A DNA stretch of 64,000 nucleotides from NCBI GenBank assembly GCA_964006375.1, contig OZ023269.1, positions 59,982,968-60,046,967 of the forward strand, given 5' to 3'. Under the pieces are notes generated by a model. The model was not told where the DNA came from. It searched no databases and saw only the letters and a program-made list of their open reading frames with translations. The DNA comes from Tillus elongatus. Its lineage: Eukaryota; Arthropoda; Insecta; Coleoptera; Cleridae. A program made the position numbers and the translations under genes. This document shows, piece after piece, positions 1 to 16,990 of the stretch (the stretch's first letter is position 1; each line of letters starts with the position of its first letter).

Positions 1-76
1 TATAACTTAAATCAAACAGGCTCCGGCGATACGTGTCAGATGTGTGTTTTGAAACGGTTTTCAGAGCTCCTATTAG

Positions 77-2053
<1,977 letters not shown>

Positions 2054-2180
2054 CGAAACCGGCTTTATAAATCACATATTATGTTATTAAAATTACTATC
2101 TTAATTTACGGATTTCATAAAATTGTGCTGTTTTAACGTTGAATATATAAAGTCCATCAACCTTATTTTTTGTATTGCAG

Positions 2181-2283
2181 GTGAACATTAGTCAAGAAGA
2201 ATTTTCCAGAATGATGATCGATTACCTAAGACTCCGAAAGAATCGCACAAATGATGATCTCAAGTTAATTACAATAGATTTAG
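2181..2283 (+). CDS. mav: Probable internal exon of the maverick-like TGF-beta ligand (propeptide part)
   Basis: Seen: a pyrimidine-rich acceptor ending TTGCAG at 2180, 34 open codons (beginning VNISQEEFSRMMIDYLRLRK, ending LITIDL) and a GTAATT donor at 2284. The exon leaves one base (G) of a split codon. The terminal TGF-beta exon at 40632 starts with AC and needs exactly one base, so the join gives GAC (Asp) and keeps the frame. An amphipathic helical stretch followed by beta-like LITID just before the propeptide core is plausible for this family. Inference: this is the exon immediately upstream of the last one. Alternative: an exon of another gene with the same phase by chance. Earlier exons, including the signal peptide, would lie to the left of the window. 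Confidence 0.6.
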
Positions 2284-2906
2284 GTAATTCTAAATTATCT
2301 TTATGTATCAAATATAAATTTCGTGTCATAGTTTTGCTTTGCATTTGTCATGTTGTTAAGATAATTCGCGTCGTAAAGTAAATACACACTACTTAAATTG
2401 ACAGCAGAGTAACTTCATTTGGTGACTGTAATTTGACAAATTGCTTATCAAAACAATAATTGTTGGTGATATAAACATAGTCAATTAATTTAAACAAGTA
2501 GTAACAGTTTGGCTGGACATATTTTTTACCAAAGGACCCACTAATGTTGCACCAACCTTGCAGAACCCTTTTCAAAGAAAGTGTTAATTTGATAGCTTAC
2601 TTACAGAAAACCCCCTGCTACAAATAGCAAATCTTCCCTGCACTACAAACGCAAGTGCTTCCTTTGTTACGTTACTGAAAGTTTACTGTAGTGAGCTGTT
2701 ACAAACTTTATTCAGCCTTACAAATGTTAACTTACAGCAAACTGAAATTTTAAAAGGGCTTAGCAAATAGCATATCTTCCCTGCACTACAAATGCAAGTG
2801 TTTCTTTTGTAACGTTACTGCAAGTGTACTGTAGTGAGCTCTTACAAACTTTCTTCACACTTACATACAAATGTTAACTGACAGCAAGCTGAAATTTTAA
2901 AAAGTC

Positions 2907-3125
2907 TGGACGCAGCAAGTGCGTTATGGTAGTGATTTTTCATAAAGATGATCAGGCACCAAATATGTTTTTATAACTTTTTTTTCTCTTAACATAGATT
3001 ATATATAATATAAATTTTGGTATATAGTTACCTTTCAATATCGTAAACTTATGTATCAAATTTGGTTATCATAGACTTTCTATTTTTTGAGATATATTTT
3101 TTTTAAAGATAACTAAAAGTGCCCC
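2907..3125 (-). mobile_element. Helentron-like repeat, 3'-end fragment
   Basis: Starts with the reversed family 3' end (GGACGCAGCAAGTGCGTTA, hairpin ACGCA-GCAAG-TGCGT) and continues with the internal block containing CAAATTTGGTTATCATAGA. It stops without a (TA)n core or 5' end, so it is truncated. Confidence 0.6.
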
Positions 3126-3559
3126 TGAAGTAACTGAAAGGTTCAAACTGAGTTTCAATGATTCATTTTAAACTAATAAACTAACTTTTTTAAATTTAAA
3201 ATCTGCTGGTGTTCTACAACTTGACATGTAGGAACTTTACAAATAGTCAACAAAAACCTAGGGTTGATTTAAAGATATCGATAACATCATTTTAAAAATA
3301 TGGGACATATATTTAAAAGACTGCAGCTTGAAATGCTCATCAATGTGTCCAAGAATTTTTGAAAAAAGAAGCTCTATTTGAATAACTGAATCTATTTCAA
3401 GTTGCAAACTAACACTGTATGTATAGGTGTATTTATATAAAATATATATTTCTTGCAAAACTATAAAAAATGAATTAGGTCAATGTGAATTAGAATAAAA
3501 TATTTATTACATAAAAAAATTAGACTTACAACACATTTTATTTCTGCTGATAGATACGA

Positions 3560-3716
3560 ACGTAGGAACGCACGAACGCACGCACGCACACACCCACGCC
3601 CGCACGCACACGCACACCCGCACGCACGCACGCACGCACGCGCACGCGCACGCACACACACACACACACACGTGCGCGCGCGCGCAAACACACGCACACG
3701 CACACGCACGTATGCC
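3560..3716. repeat. GC-rich alternating purine-pyrimidine tract (Z-DNA-prone)
   Basis: About 150 bases of CACG/CACA/CGCG alternation with almost no break in the purine-pyrimidine pattern, in otherwise AT-rich DNA. It includes a GTGCGCGCGCGCGC core at about 3672-3686. Frames reading VRVRV or CVCVCV across it are repeat artefacts. Confidence 0.9.
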
Positions 3717-3719
3717 ATT

Positions 3720-5100
3720 AGCTGTGCCATCCAAGCAATATACCCAATTGTGGCACTCGCGTTCGTGCCGCGCCAAGGTGGTCCCCGAGGCGTAGGCAAC
3801 ACAAAAATCTAACCAGCACATATTTACACTCCCTCTATGAAAAGATATAGTCCATTATAGAAACCTGCTATTTCCAAACATGTGGCATCCGACGTCACAA
3901 CTAATGAACTTTCTGCATTGTGTAAACAGGATGCCAAAGTTAATGAATCACACTACAGAGTGTAATCAGGAGGCCACTGTTAATTCTCCTTTGAGGGTTA
4001 ATGGGAAGTCACTATTAATCGATAATTAATTTTAATAGATAGAAATATTTATACCAAAGTAAATAATTATTGAAACATACCTATACGTAATAAGGGTATG
4101 TGCTAAATTACTTAAATGTATACCTAGGTCATTATAATTTATCTCATAAAATAAAATAGAATTAAAGAAAGAAAATTCGTATTATAGATATGGGGTTTGT
4201 CAGGCAACTGGTTCAATAAAAGTTTATGTACTTGTAGGCATATAATAGTCAGAATTTAGTTAATGAAAATTGACTTTGGACATATAGTTATTTTGTTGAG
4301 ATACGCCCAAAATTGCGACGCTTCCATTTATAGCGGAAGTTGCTATAAACGTCGTTTTTTTAATGAAACATCCACTGTATTTTTTTATATTATCTGAAAA
4401 ATGAATGCAGATTAAGTAGTTTATGACGAAAATTTTAAACTTTATAGCACTGTACCTACCTACATCGAGAACGGGTCAAGACAGAGTAAAACGGCTTACA
4501 TGCCCCTGTCCTAATTATTATTATGTGGTATCCTTAGTGGAAATTTTTCACAGACTGAGACTGATGAAAAATCGGATAATTTTCATCACCCCGTATAAAC
4601 ATTTCAACTACACAATATGATACTATGTACATGAAAAGTTAAGATATGAACATGTATCTGTTTTTATACAGGTTGTTCCACAAGTCATGGATAAAACGAA
4701 ACCCAGTGATAGGGGAGGTCATTTGCAACAAAAAATCCCAAAAGCAGTGGTTTGATTATTTACGATTTTCGATATTTAATGATTTTTGAAATACTTAAGT
4801 GTTACATTCGTTACGTTCGGCGGTCCGTAATTTTGTTTTATCTTATAGTAGGAACGGGCGCCAAATTTTTATAGAGGTTTATTCCTCTTCTTGCCACGAG
4901 TAACTAGTAGAAGAAATGTTTCGTCCAGGGTCCAAGTGAGAAGAAGTTGAATTATTTTACCAGGTTGTATTATTTACAAATATATATAAACACAGAAACA
5001 GATAATATATACAATTATACAGTGCTAAGCATGAAATACAGACTATCAAACGGTCGGTCCCTTATTAGTGGCTTTAGGCCAGAGCTCCCTTTCGGCGTAT
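3720..5100. other. No gene recognised
   Basis: AT-rich sequence without splice-bounded coding frames. A block at about 4480-4600 (AAAACGGCTTACATG...) recurs in diverged form at about 25790-25890, so it is an old dispersed repeat. I see nothing else that I can name. Confidence 0.4.
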
Positions 5101-5441
5101 GGGGGGGTGCGTACTTTATCCTATTATCCTAAAGGAAGGACATAGTACAGTAAATTCACATTATTTACAAAATCATGCCGTGACTCTGTCATACACTACA
5201 AGCATCTTACCGACAAACTCCTATTACAGCAATAACACCGCAAAAACAAAATTATATTAAAGTATTTCCTAATACACCAACATAGCAGCATACAATGATT
5301 ACTGGTACAGCAAAATAGTAGCATCATTTAATGGCATTATCCCTAACTTGCCTGTACAGCTCTTTCACATGAAACGGAATTTCCTAGTACAGTTTTTTTT
5401 TTGTACAGACCGGATCTATTACAAATAAAAATTCACCACTG

Positions 5442-5545
<104 letters not shown>

Positions 5546-6655
5546 ACCTAGTACAATATTTTGTAGTATCTAGCATATCCCATTATTATACTGCATTCTA
5601 ATATTGATACCTCCCTATCTACCATCGTTAAAAGGGTCTTGTCAGAAATCTATAATGTCATGTTTAAAGAGCAACGATGCCAGATCGGTAAAGAGACCCA
5701 AGCATTAGGTCGTGCTGTTTGTTTCAATAAAAATCTATGACTTTATTTATATTTACACTGAACTTCTTTGCCTAAATGTTGCCAATTTTGACGTTTTAAA
5801 TCGCGACTTTCACGTTTTGAGGAAAACCCCAATTTATTTTTCTGTAAATGCCTATAACTGTTTTGTCTCTTAACCTAGAGAGCTAAGTTTTCGTATGTAA
5901 TTCACCTATAATGATAAACCCGCCTACCAAATTTGGTTGCCCTTATTTTGTTATTTCCGGAGATATAATTTTTTTTCGAAATAAAGCACAAAATTTTCCG
6001 GGAAAATCTGGGCCGATTTTCCTGGCTAACAAACTTATCCAAGTCACTGTTAAAAGGTAGGTACTCAACAAATGGTTGAAGGCAAATATTACCTAACCTT
6101 TTTTTGGATGTGAATTTCATTAAATAATAAAATATTTAATAGTTTTCTGTGAAGAAAATATGTTTTTGGTTCACTTTGATGGGATGTACGGTTCTCGAGA
6201 AAAATCAGGTAGATAATTATGTTGTATGCTATAAATCGACGGTAACTTTTATGTGTGAATTTTTTAATTGATTTAAAAAGATCCGATTTCATTAAAGTTC
6301 ATCGTCTGGTGTATTAGAATTGCTGAGGTTCAAAATTTTGTAAAAATTAAACTTAAAATTGAGTTTTATATTAAAGGAAGCTATAATGTCATCATGTCAA
6401 GTTTTATACCTTGTGGAGGACTGTAGCTAGCTCCTGTCGAGCTCTTTTAGACCAGGAGTCTGTAATGTGTGCGCTTAAATGGCCCTCCTCACACTGGACT
6501 GGATCAGGCGACACATTCAGTATTGCAATACCAATTTTCTCCATCCCACCTTCTCAGCCGCCGGATACAAAATCTGTATCTCGCACATACATTTCTAAAA
6601 GGTTATATTTACCTCTTAAAACACGATTACTAGTATAGTGGGCTGGTGAATTAGA

Positions 6656-7573
<918 letters not shown>

Positions 7574-7874
7574 AAAACCAAACTATTAATGTGGACAGCA
7601 TAATTATGTATACCGACAACTTTATAGCTTAGCCATATAATTAGGATTAATTAATAAAATCTGTCCATGACCGATGCTGGGCGCTCGCTGTGACAAACAG
7701 TGTATTGAAAATTTGGACCGTACCAGTATCCCGGATACACGTATCTCTCATATGGTATTCTCGCCTGAAAGAGCTCTTGTGAAGCTTTTTTTCTGAAATT
7801 GTTTATACGATTATTCTGTTTTAGTTTTGATCATAGAATACTTAGTTAAAATCAATATTACTATTTTTTCCTTT

Positions 7875-7952
7875 CCCTCAGGGCTCGTCGCGGCTTTGCC
7901 GCCCCGATAGCACTGCAACTGTTGGCTTATTGTGCATGCCCTTAGTTTTATA
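7875..7952 (-). mobile_element. Non-LTR 3'-UTR tail remnant
   Basis: The plus strand reads CCCTCAGGGCTCGTCGCGGC then TTGCCGCCCCGATAGCACTG and on to TTGTGCATGCCC. This matches the 3' UTR of the non-LTR element at 28216-28290 in the same orientation. It is a tail-only fragment inside palindrome A, mirrored at about 21455-21520. Confidence 0.65.
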
Positions 7953-8439
7953 TTTGTATTCTATGGCCTGCTAATTGAAAATATGAGAGTTTTGTTTTGT
8001 ATAAAATGTAACTCAATTTTACCTTGATTTACACTTATAGACAGCAGCTGGAGGATCTTAATGAAATATAATAATTTTAAATGAAATTTAAAAAAAGGAT
8101 AAAGAAGTTACAATCCGTTCTCTAATATTTAATGGCATATGACATAATTTTCAAAATGGGTTTTCTCGAATATCGGCCACCCTATCGAAGTGAAACACGA
8201 GCACATTCTCTTCTTCGGAAACTGTCAAATTTTATAATTCGTTATTAAAATATGTTTGAAGTGATATATGTTAATAGGCACATTTTAATAAAGGCATATT
8301 AAGAGAGCAGAAAGTAGGCCTATGGGACAAATGTTTCCTACAAACAGTTACCTTGAGGACAATGAATCAATGCCACTTTTTTAAGCTTTTTTAGTTTTTA
8401 GCGAATTTTTTTTAAATTCGCTTATGGGGAGATCTGTGT

Positions 8440-8711
<272 letters not shown>

Positions 8712-9755
8712 CCGATAACTCAAAAAATAATGGACCGATCTTAATAAAATTTGCTGAGTACCTTCCTTTTGCAAGTGGCTTGAATAAGTTCGTTAGCCAG
8801 CAAAATGGGACCAGGTTCCCCGGAAAATTTTGTGTTTTCTTTATAAAAAAATTCATATCTCCGGAAATAACAAAGTAAGGGCAACCAAATTTGGTACGTG
8901 TGTTTGTATTATAAAGTGAACTCTGTACAAAAATGTAGGTCCCTAACTTTAAAAACAAAGAAGTTATGGGCAGTTAAAGCAAAAAATTTTGGAGTTTTCC
9001 TCAAAACGTCAAACTCGCAATTTTAAACGTCAAAATTGGCAATGTTTAGGCCAAGAATGTGAAACAAATACCGTTTGTGAAAAGAAAATGTTACAAGAAG
9101 AGTGTTCTGCAAACCCTTTCAGATTCAACCGTCATTGCCCTTCATTTTACTAAAATATTTACAGAATATCCATTTCAAATATAACCTTTTTCTGATGCTT
9201 TGGCTGTCAGTTTAGTTAAGTTTGGTGGCTTTTTGGATATTTATTTGTAGGTTTAGTGAAGTTTTTGGTTTAACGGTCTATAATTTTTTTAGCTAATTAT
9301 CGTAGAACAAATTTGTTAATGCATTTTAGCATTTTTTATCGAAATATGATGCGTTTATAAGAAAGAAATCTGGACGCAGTAAGTGCGTTTTGGTAGCGAA
9401 TTTTCGGTACATTTGCAGATTAGCTCCCGAACGCTTTTCAAAAAACTGTTTTCAGAAACCTGCCTAGACCCCCCCTGGATCCACAAAACCCAAGAAAAAT
9501 TTCTTGTTCACATCACCTAAGGAAGTTACGTGGCCAGGAGTGACTAGGGGTGCTGGGCGGGGTGGGTAATAAAAAGGAAATATGAGCAGAAAATGCGAAT
9601 AAAACGGACTTGGAAGTTGTATTTTTCACATATTGAAGCGATATCCCCCTTAAGCCCTTCCTACCCCGCACAGCACCCCTATTCCCCCAAAACATTTCTT
9701 GTGTACACTCCCCAAGGAACTTACGGGACCAGGAGTGAGTAGGGGTAGTAGTCCA

Positions 9756-11032
9756 CTGTTAAAATATTTGCCTAGCATAATATTGATATTTAAGGAAACT
9801 ATATATACGTATGATAAATATTATGATCTCCAAAAGAGATATCATAGATAATATCGGGTAGTACATGTTCACATATGCACAATAAGCCAAAGGCTACGGT
9901 GCTATCCGGGCGGCAAAGACGCAGACGAGCCCTAAGGGAAAAAAACCTGTTTACATAAAATCAATAAAAATGTGTAAAAGAGATACCCAGCGTCATTTTT
10001 TATTATACTTACTTTTTTTACATCGTCGGAAACGTATCGCTATTTCTCCAAAAGATGAAATTCAATTTTTGATGTGGTGAGACGATAATAATGAAATTAA
10101 TATAAGAAATTGTTTTCTAATCATGCAAACGTTTTTGATTATTTTATCGTTCAAGTATCTTATCACCCTGTCAAAAATAAACTTCCACTTAATGCATATC
10201 ATTTAAATTATTTTCTAAAATATTTTTTGTGTTAAGTCTATTTCTATGTGGATTTTTTCCTAATAAGTTTGAGAAAATGTTGATACAGTAATTTACTAGA
10301 AAAGTTCAAGATGTATAATTTCATGCAATTTATTACTATATGATTAGGATTCCTAATAGACTAATGCACAGTTGTGTTGTGTGTTTTTTATTTACCTACC
10401 GTCGGTCTCTTTCCGCGACTATCGCCAATCACCAACAACAGGGAAGAGTTTCACCTCACCAACCTGTACATTTTGCCAAACTCCTTTCTTTTTATAACGA
10501 GGATAGGGAGGTGCCAACATGGTATGGACACGGGTCTGAAGGCTTTAAGTCACGTCCGAACAACGGAGCATGCTCACATTTAGCTTGCTGAAACAGTATG
10601 GTGGCTTCGGGAAATGTAAAACTATAGTTTGTGCTGTAATATTTTTAAGGAAATTAATGTGTTCCTCGCCTCAGCGCGCCCGGATGCCGAATCCAAGCCT
10701 TTTCCACAAACGGCTCATGCTCTATGCGTTATGGCACTGAGGCTACAAATGTCAGACAGCTTTGATAAACAATAATAAGGTAATTGGTAGTAAAATTTGG
10801 GGTTTGTGGATCCATTGGGGGTGTAGGTGGCGGGGTGTTTTATGGGGGCAGGTTTCTGAAAACAGTTTTTTGAAAAACGTTCGGGAGCTAAACTACAAAT
10901 TTACCGAAAATTCGCTACTAAAACGCACTTACTGCGTCCAGTTTTTTTTCTTACAAACGCATCATATTTAGATAAAAAATTAAAAAATGCATTAACGAAT
11001 TTATTCCACGAAAATTAGCTATAAAAAATTAT
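9756..11032. other. Spacer between the arms of palindrome A
   Basis: About 1.3 kb unique to the centre. It holds a plus-oriented non-LTR 3'-UTR remnant at 9885-9945. It also has a further partial copy (about 10795-11020) of the block found at the inner edge of the right arm, ending with the family hairpin ACGCA-CTTAC-TGCGT at about 10923-10937. Short open frames at 10340-10591 have no recognisable domain. No transposase or helicase is seen. Confidence 0.5.
9885..9945 (+). mobile_element. Non-LTR 3'-UTR tail remnant
   Basis: Contains GCACAATAAGCCAAAGGC and GGTGCTATCCGGGCGGCAAA, the reverse of the tail at 28216-28290. It sits in the spacer, so it is separate from the mirrored pair at 7.9 and 21.5 kb. 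Confidence 0.55.
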
Positions 11033-12053
11033 ACACCCCTACTCACTCCTTGGGGAGTGTACACAAGAAATGTTTTGGGGGAATAGGGGTGCTGTGCGGG
11101 GTAGGAAGGGCTTAAGGGGGATATAGCTTCAATATGTGAAAAAGACAACTTCCAAGCCCGTTTTATTCGCATTTTCTGCTCATATTTCCTTTTTATTACC
11201 CACCCCGCCCAGCACCCCTAGTCACTCCTGGCCACGTAACTTCCTTAGGTGGTGTGAACAAGAAATTTTTCTTGGGTTTTGTGGATCCAGGGGGGGTCTA
11301 GGCAGGTTTCTGAAAACAGTTTTTTGAAAAGCGTTCGGGAGCTAATCTGCAAATGTACCGAAAATTCGCTACCAAAACGCACTTACTGCGTCCAGATTTC
11401 TTTCTTATAAACGCATCATATTTCGATAAAAAATGCTAAAATGCATTAACAAATTTGTTCTACGATAATTAGCTAAAAAAATTATAGACCGTTAAACCAA
11501 AAACTTCACTAAACCTACAAATAAATATCCAAAAAGCCACCAAACTTAACTAAACTGACAGCCAAAGCATCAGAAAAAGGGTATATTTGAAATGGATATT
11601 CTGTAAATATTTTAGTAAAATGAAGGGCAATGACGGTTGAATCTGAAAGGGTTTGCAGAACACTCTTCTTGTAACATTTTCTTTTCACAAACGGTATTTG
11701 TTTCACATTCTTGGCCTAAACATTGCCAATTTTGACGTTTAAAATTGCGAGTTTGACGTTTTGAGGAAAACTCCAAAATTTTTTGCTTCAACTGCCCATA
11801 ACTTCTTTGTCTTTAAAGTTAGGGACCTAAATTTTTGTACAGTTCACTTTATAATACAAACACACGTACCAAATTTGGTTGCCCTTACTTTGTTATTTCC
11901 GGAGATATGAATTTTTTTTATAAAGAAAACACAAAATTTTCCGGGGAAACCTGGTCCCATTTTGCTGGCTAACGAACTTATTCAAGCCACTTGCAAAAGG
12001 AAGGTACTCAGCAAATTTTATTAAGATCGGTCCATTATTTTTTGAGTTATCGG

Positions 12054-14122
<2,069 letters not shown>

Positions 14123-14136
14123 CCCCCCAATTTTGC
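14123..14136 (-). other. Polypurine tract of Gypsy-1
   Basis: The minus strand reads AAAATTGGGGGG directly before the TGTTGTG start of the 3' LTR. This is the usual position for plus-strand DNA priming. Confidence 0.7.
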
Positions 14137-14206
14137 ATACATTATTTCGATTCTCGAAATTAATGGAAGCAAAATTTACATACGTGCTGATATTTTATTT
14201 TCATTG

Positions 14207-14851
14207 TTATTGATAGAAGTGGAATATATCTTGTATATTAAATATTCCTCTAATTTTTCCTGTGATTTTGTCTTTGATTTCACAACTATTAACTGGGTTT
14301 TCTGTTGTGATCTCGAATGGACCCTCAAATGGCATCATTAACTTGGCACTGATATTTTTCTTATAGTTCGAGGTTCGCAATGCCCTTATGATTACTAAAT
14401 CTCCTCTTTTAAATGTCGATTTCTTAGATTTCTTTTTCAAAAACCTTTTTGCACATTTTTCTGCACGTCTCTCATTTAATTTATTGACCATTTTTACTAC
14501 TTCTTCGTAGGTTTTACTATTTTGTTGGAGCCATTTTCTTTCAGGCATGACACCTTTGAATAGATAAATCGGTGATTGTCCAGTCATTGTATGTGGACTA
14601 TTATTAAGTAATTCTTCTATTATATTTAGCTTATCTTGCCACTCTCGGTGATCGCTGTGTACCATTATCCTCAAATACTTGTTAAGTTCTTGTATATATC
14701 TCTCAGAAATGTTTGATTGTGGATGACGAATACTTGTAAATCGTAATGTCACTTGGTATTGTTGACAAATTCTTTTATTTACGGTTTTCCTAGTTTCACG
14801 TTTGGTTTCTCGGGTCTTCTTGTTCATACTTTTCTTCTCATCAATGTACAA
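14207..14851 (-). pseudogene. Gypsy-1 integrase C-terminal part
   Basis: About 200 codons. Near the start is a stretch resembling the end of the DDE core (TSIRHPQSNISERYIQELNK), with the likely catalytic Glu in SERYIQ. Later come an LLNNSPHTMTGQSP segment and a C-terminal region rich in Lys/Arg, with RGDLVIIRA resembling the integrase end domain. The zinc-binding HHCC module and both catalytic Asp residues are absent, and the sequence upstream is non-coding, so this cannot be a working integrase. The frame closes about 85 bases before the polypurine tract. Confidence 0.75.
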
Positions 14852-14919
14852 CGACGTTTTATTTTATTCAACTTTACTTTCTCGGATTAGCAGCTTTTTA
14901 ATAAATATTTTCTCCATCT

Positions 14920-15026
<107 letters not shown>

Positions 15027-15439
15027 TTATTTCTTACATGGTTTCCTTTTTTATTTGTACCTTATCATCTATCCCCTAAATCTTCTTTATTTTAACATTT
15101 CTTCATTTTAACACTATATTTCTATATTAATTCATTTTCATATACTTATTTCAATATTCATTATTCATTTTATTCATCAGAACCTCTCTTGGGCCTATTT
15201 TCTTCTTTATACTGGTTTCGCTACTCCAACTATAATTCTTTTCCTCATTCACTACCATATATCTTTAGAATTCTTCAAAATTTTATCTTCTTGTCCATTT
15301 TCTAATATATATATATTTTTTGCTTGCTTCATATGATCCTCTGCGTTCACTGTCATTGTCATTTTCTTATTTCACTTTTCTTATTATATGCCTCGAGTTT
15401 TCCCTATACGCTACTTCTCTTTTGTGCTCACAGCCCCCT

Positions 15440-15443
<4 letters not shown>

Positions 15444-15533
<90 letters not shown>
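15444..15533. repeat. Second (TA)n inside deleted pol of Gypsy-1
   Basis: About 44 TA units in T-rich non-coding DNA downstream of the reverse transcriptase frame. Confidence 0.97.
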
Positions 15534-15535
<2 letters not shown>

Positions 15536-15625
15536 TATTCATTTCTTTTGCCTCCTGGCCTTTTGATTTTCAAAATTATTTGTTTAAAATTTTGAATTTT
15601 GAATGGTTATTTATCCGAAAAACTT

Positions 15626-16990
15626 TTAGTTCAGTTTATAGACTTGATCTTGGTCTATTTTAACTCCTTTGTCGTTCAGTTCGTATCCCAAATATTTGAC
15701 TTGCATTTTGCAAAAATGGCATTTCTCCAAGTTTACCTTTAAACCTTCTCTGTCTAATGCTCTTAAAACAACGTCTACATGTCTGTAATGATCTTCAATG
15801 GTTTTGGAGTAGATTAATATGTCATCGACATAATGCAGTACAAAATCTTCAAATTTGTCTAGGATTTTGTGTAATGCTTTAACCAGAGCAGAACAAGCTG
15901 ATTGAATTCCAAATGGGGTTACAGCAAATCGATATACTGAACCATCTATCATAAAGCCTGTGTACTCTCTACATGATTCTTCCAGTGGTATCAGCCAAAA
16001 ACTATGTTTTAAATCTACTTTTGAAAAAATATTTGCACCCGTTATACTTCCGAAAATACTTTCTATTCCTACTGGTGAACTATATTGAGGAATTGACAAT
16101 TTATTAATATTTCTAGCATCTAAACACAATCTTATTCCCCCATCTGCCTTTTTTACTACGACTATTGGGTTGATATATGGAGTATCACTTCTTTCTATTA
16201 TTCCTTGCTCTAACATGTTATTTATTTCCTGGTGTACTTGTTTCTGATATTTATATGGAATCGGATACGTTTTCGATTTAAAATTTGCTATCTCTTTTAC
16301 TTTAAATTGATGCATATGACCCACAGCTACTCGACTAGTTTCATCGAACAAACTTTCATACTTACATAATATATTCTTTATTTTTCTATCATATTCTTCA
16401 TTTTCATTTATTATTTCTTTTATATTCTTTTCTTCATATTCTTTCATATAATCTATACTATTTATATAATTCATATTTTCATTTTCACTACCATTTTCTT
16501 TACATTTATTCACAATTTCGTCAGTCATATGCACTATTTCGTTGTCGATAATTACTATATTCCGTTCATAATCTATGATAGCATTATTTTCATTTAATAT
16601 ATCTGATCCCATTACTACATCAAATTCCAAACCTTCCATTATTAATAAATTAACGTAGATTTCCTTTTTATTTTCGTTAAATTGTAATTTTCCCATTCCT
16701 GCCTTCGATACTTCACAAATCTTTCTTCCCCTCGCATTTATTAGTGACACCTTTGGTATATTATAACTAAATTTGTTTAACTTTAATTGCTCTATTATAT
16801 TACTACTGATGATTGACGCATTTGATCCAGAGTCCACCATTATATTCACCATTTTGTTTTGGAAGTTTGCTTTTACAAAAACTAATTCATTTTTGTTTTC
16901 AAGGTTTTTTTCATTTTCTAATTTTATAAATTCTCTCGGGTGACTATACTGCATGACATTATTTACAAACAAAGGTGCGCTTATTCTAAA
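15626..16990 (-). CDS. Gypsy-1 pol: protease and reverse transcriptase (truncated)
   Basis: The frame is entered by -1 shifting from gag. Residues are counted from the internal Met at 16972. The aspartic protease shows VDSGSNASII at 46-55 (catalytic DSG). The reverse transcriptase starts near 250, with SDTPYINPIVVVKK, then DGGIRLCLDARNIN, FSKVDLKHSFWLIPL, RFAVTPFGIQSA and YVDDILIYS (two catalytic Asp). The thumb follows with VKYLGYELNDKGVKI. The frame stops about 15 residues later, so RNase H and the integrase N-terminus are lost. The intact motifs fit a young copy. The Gypsy (Metaviridae-type) assignment follows from protease-RT order and RT motifs; the exact clade is uncertain. Confidence 0.9.
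   Translation of the reverse strand, partial: FRISAPLFVNNVMQYSHPREFIKLENEKNLENKNELVFVKANFQNKMVNIMVDSGSNASIISSNIIEQLKLNKFSYNIPKVSLINARGRKICEVSKAGMGKLQFNENKKEIYVNLLIMEGLEFDVVMGSDILNENNAIIDYERNIVIIDNEIVHMTDEIVNKCKENGSENENMNYINSIDYMKEYEEKNIKEIINENEEYDRKIKNILCKYESLFDETSRVAVGHMHQFKVKEIANFKSKTYPIPYKYQKQVHQEINNMLEQGIIERSDTPYINPIVVVKKADGGIRLCLDARNINKLSIPQYSSPVGIESIFGSITGANIFSKVDLKHSFWLIPLEESCREYTGFMIDGSVYRFAVTPFGIQSACSALVKALHKILDKFEDFVLHYVDDILIYSKTIEDHYRHVDVVLRALDREGLKVNLEKCHFCKMQVKYLGYELNDKGVKIDQDQVYKLN

Noticed and set aside
3461..3821. Minus-strand frames rich in Arg-Val and Cys-Ala over the GC-rich tract
   Set aside because: They arise from the CA/CG alternation alone, and both frames are equally repetitive.
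6411..6638. A 75-residue frame identical to one at 21833-22060
   Set aside because: Identity comes from the palindrome arms. The opposite strand gives the more protein-like reading, so this strand's frame is probably a shadow.
10340..10591. Overlapping short frames in the palindrome spacer
   Set aside because: No domain, no splice sites, and two frames of similar quality overlap.
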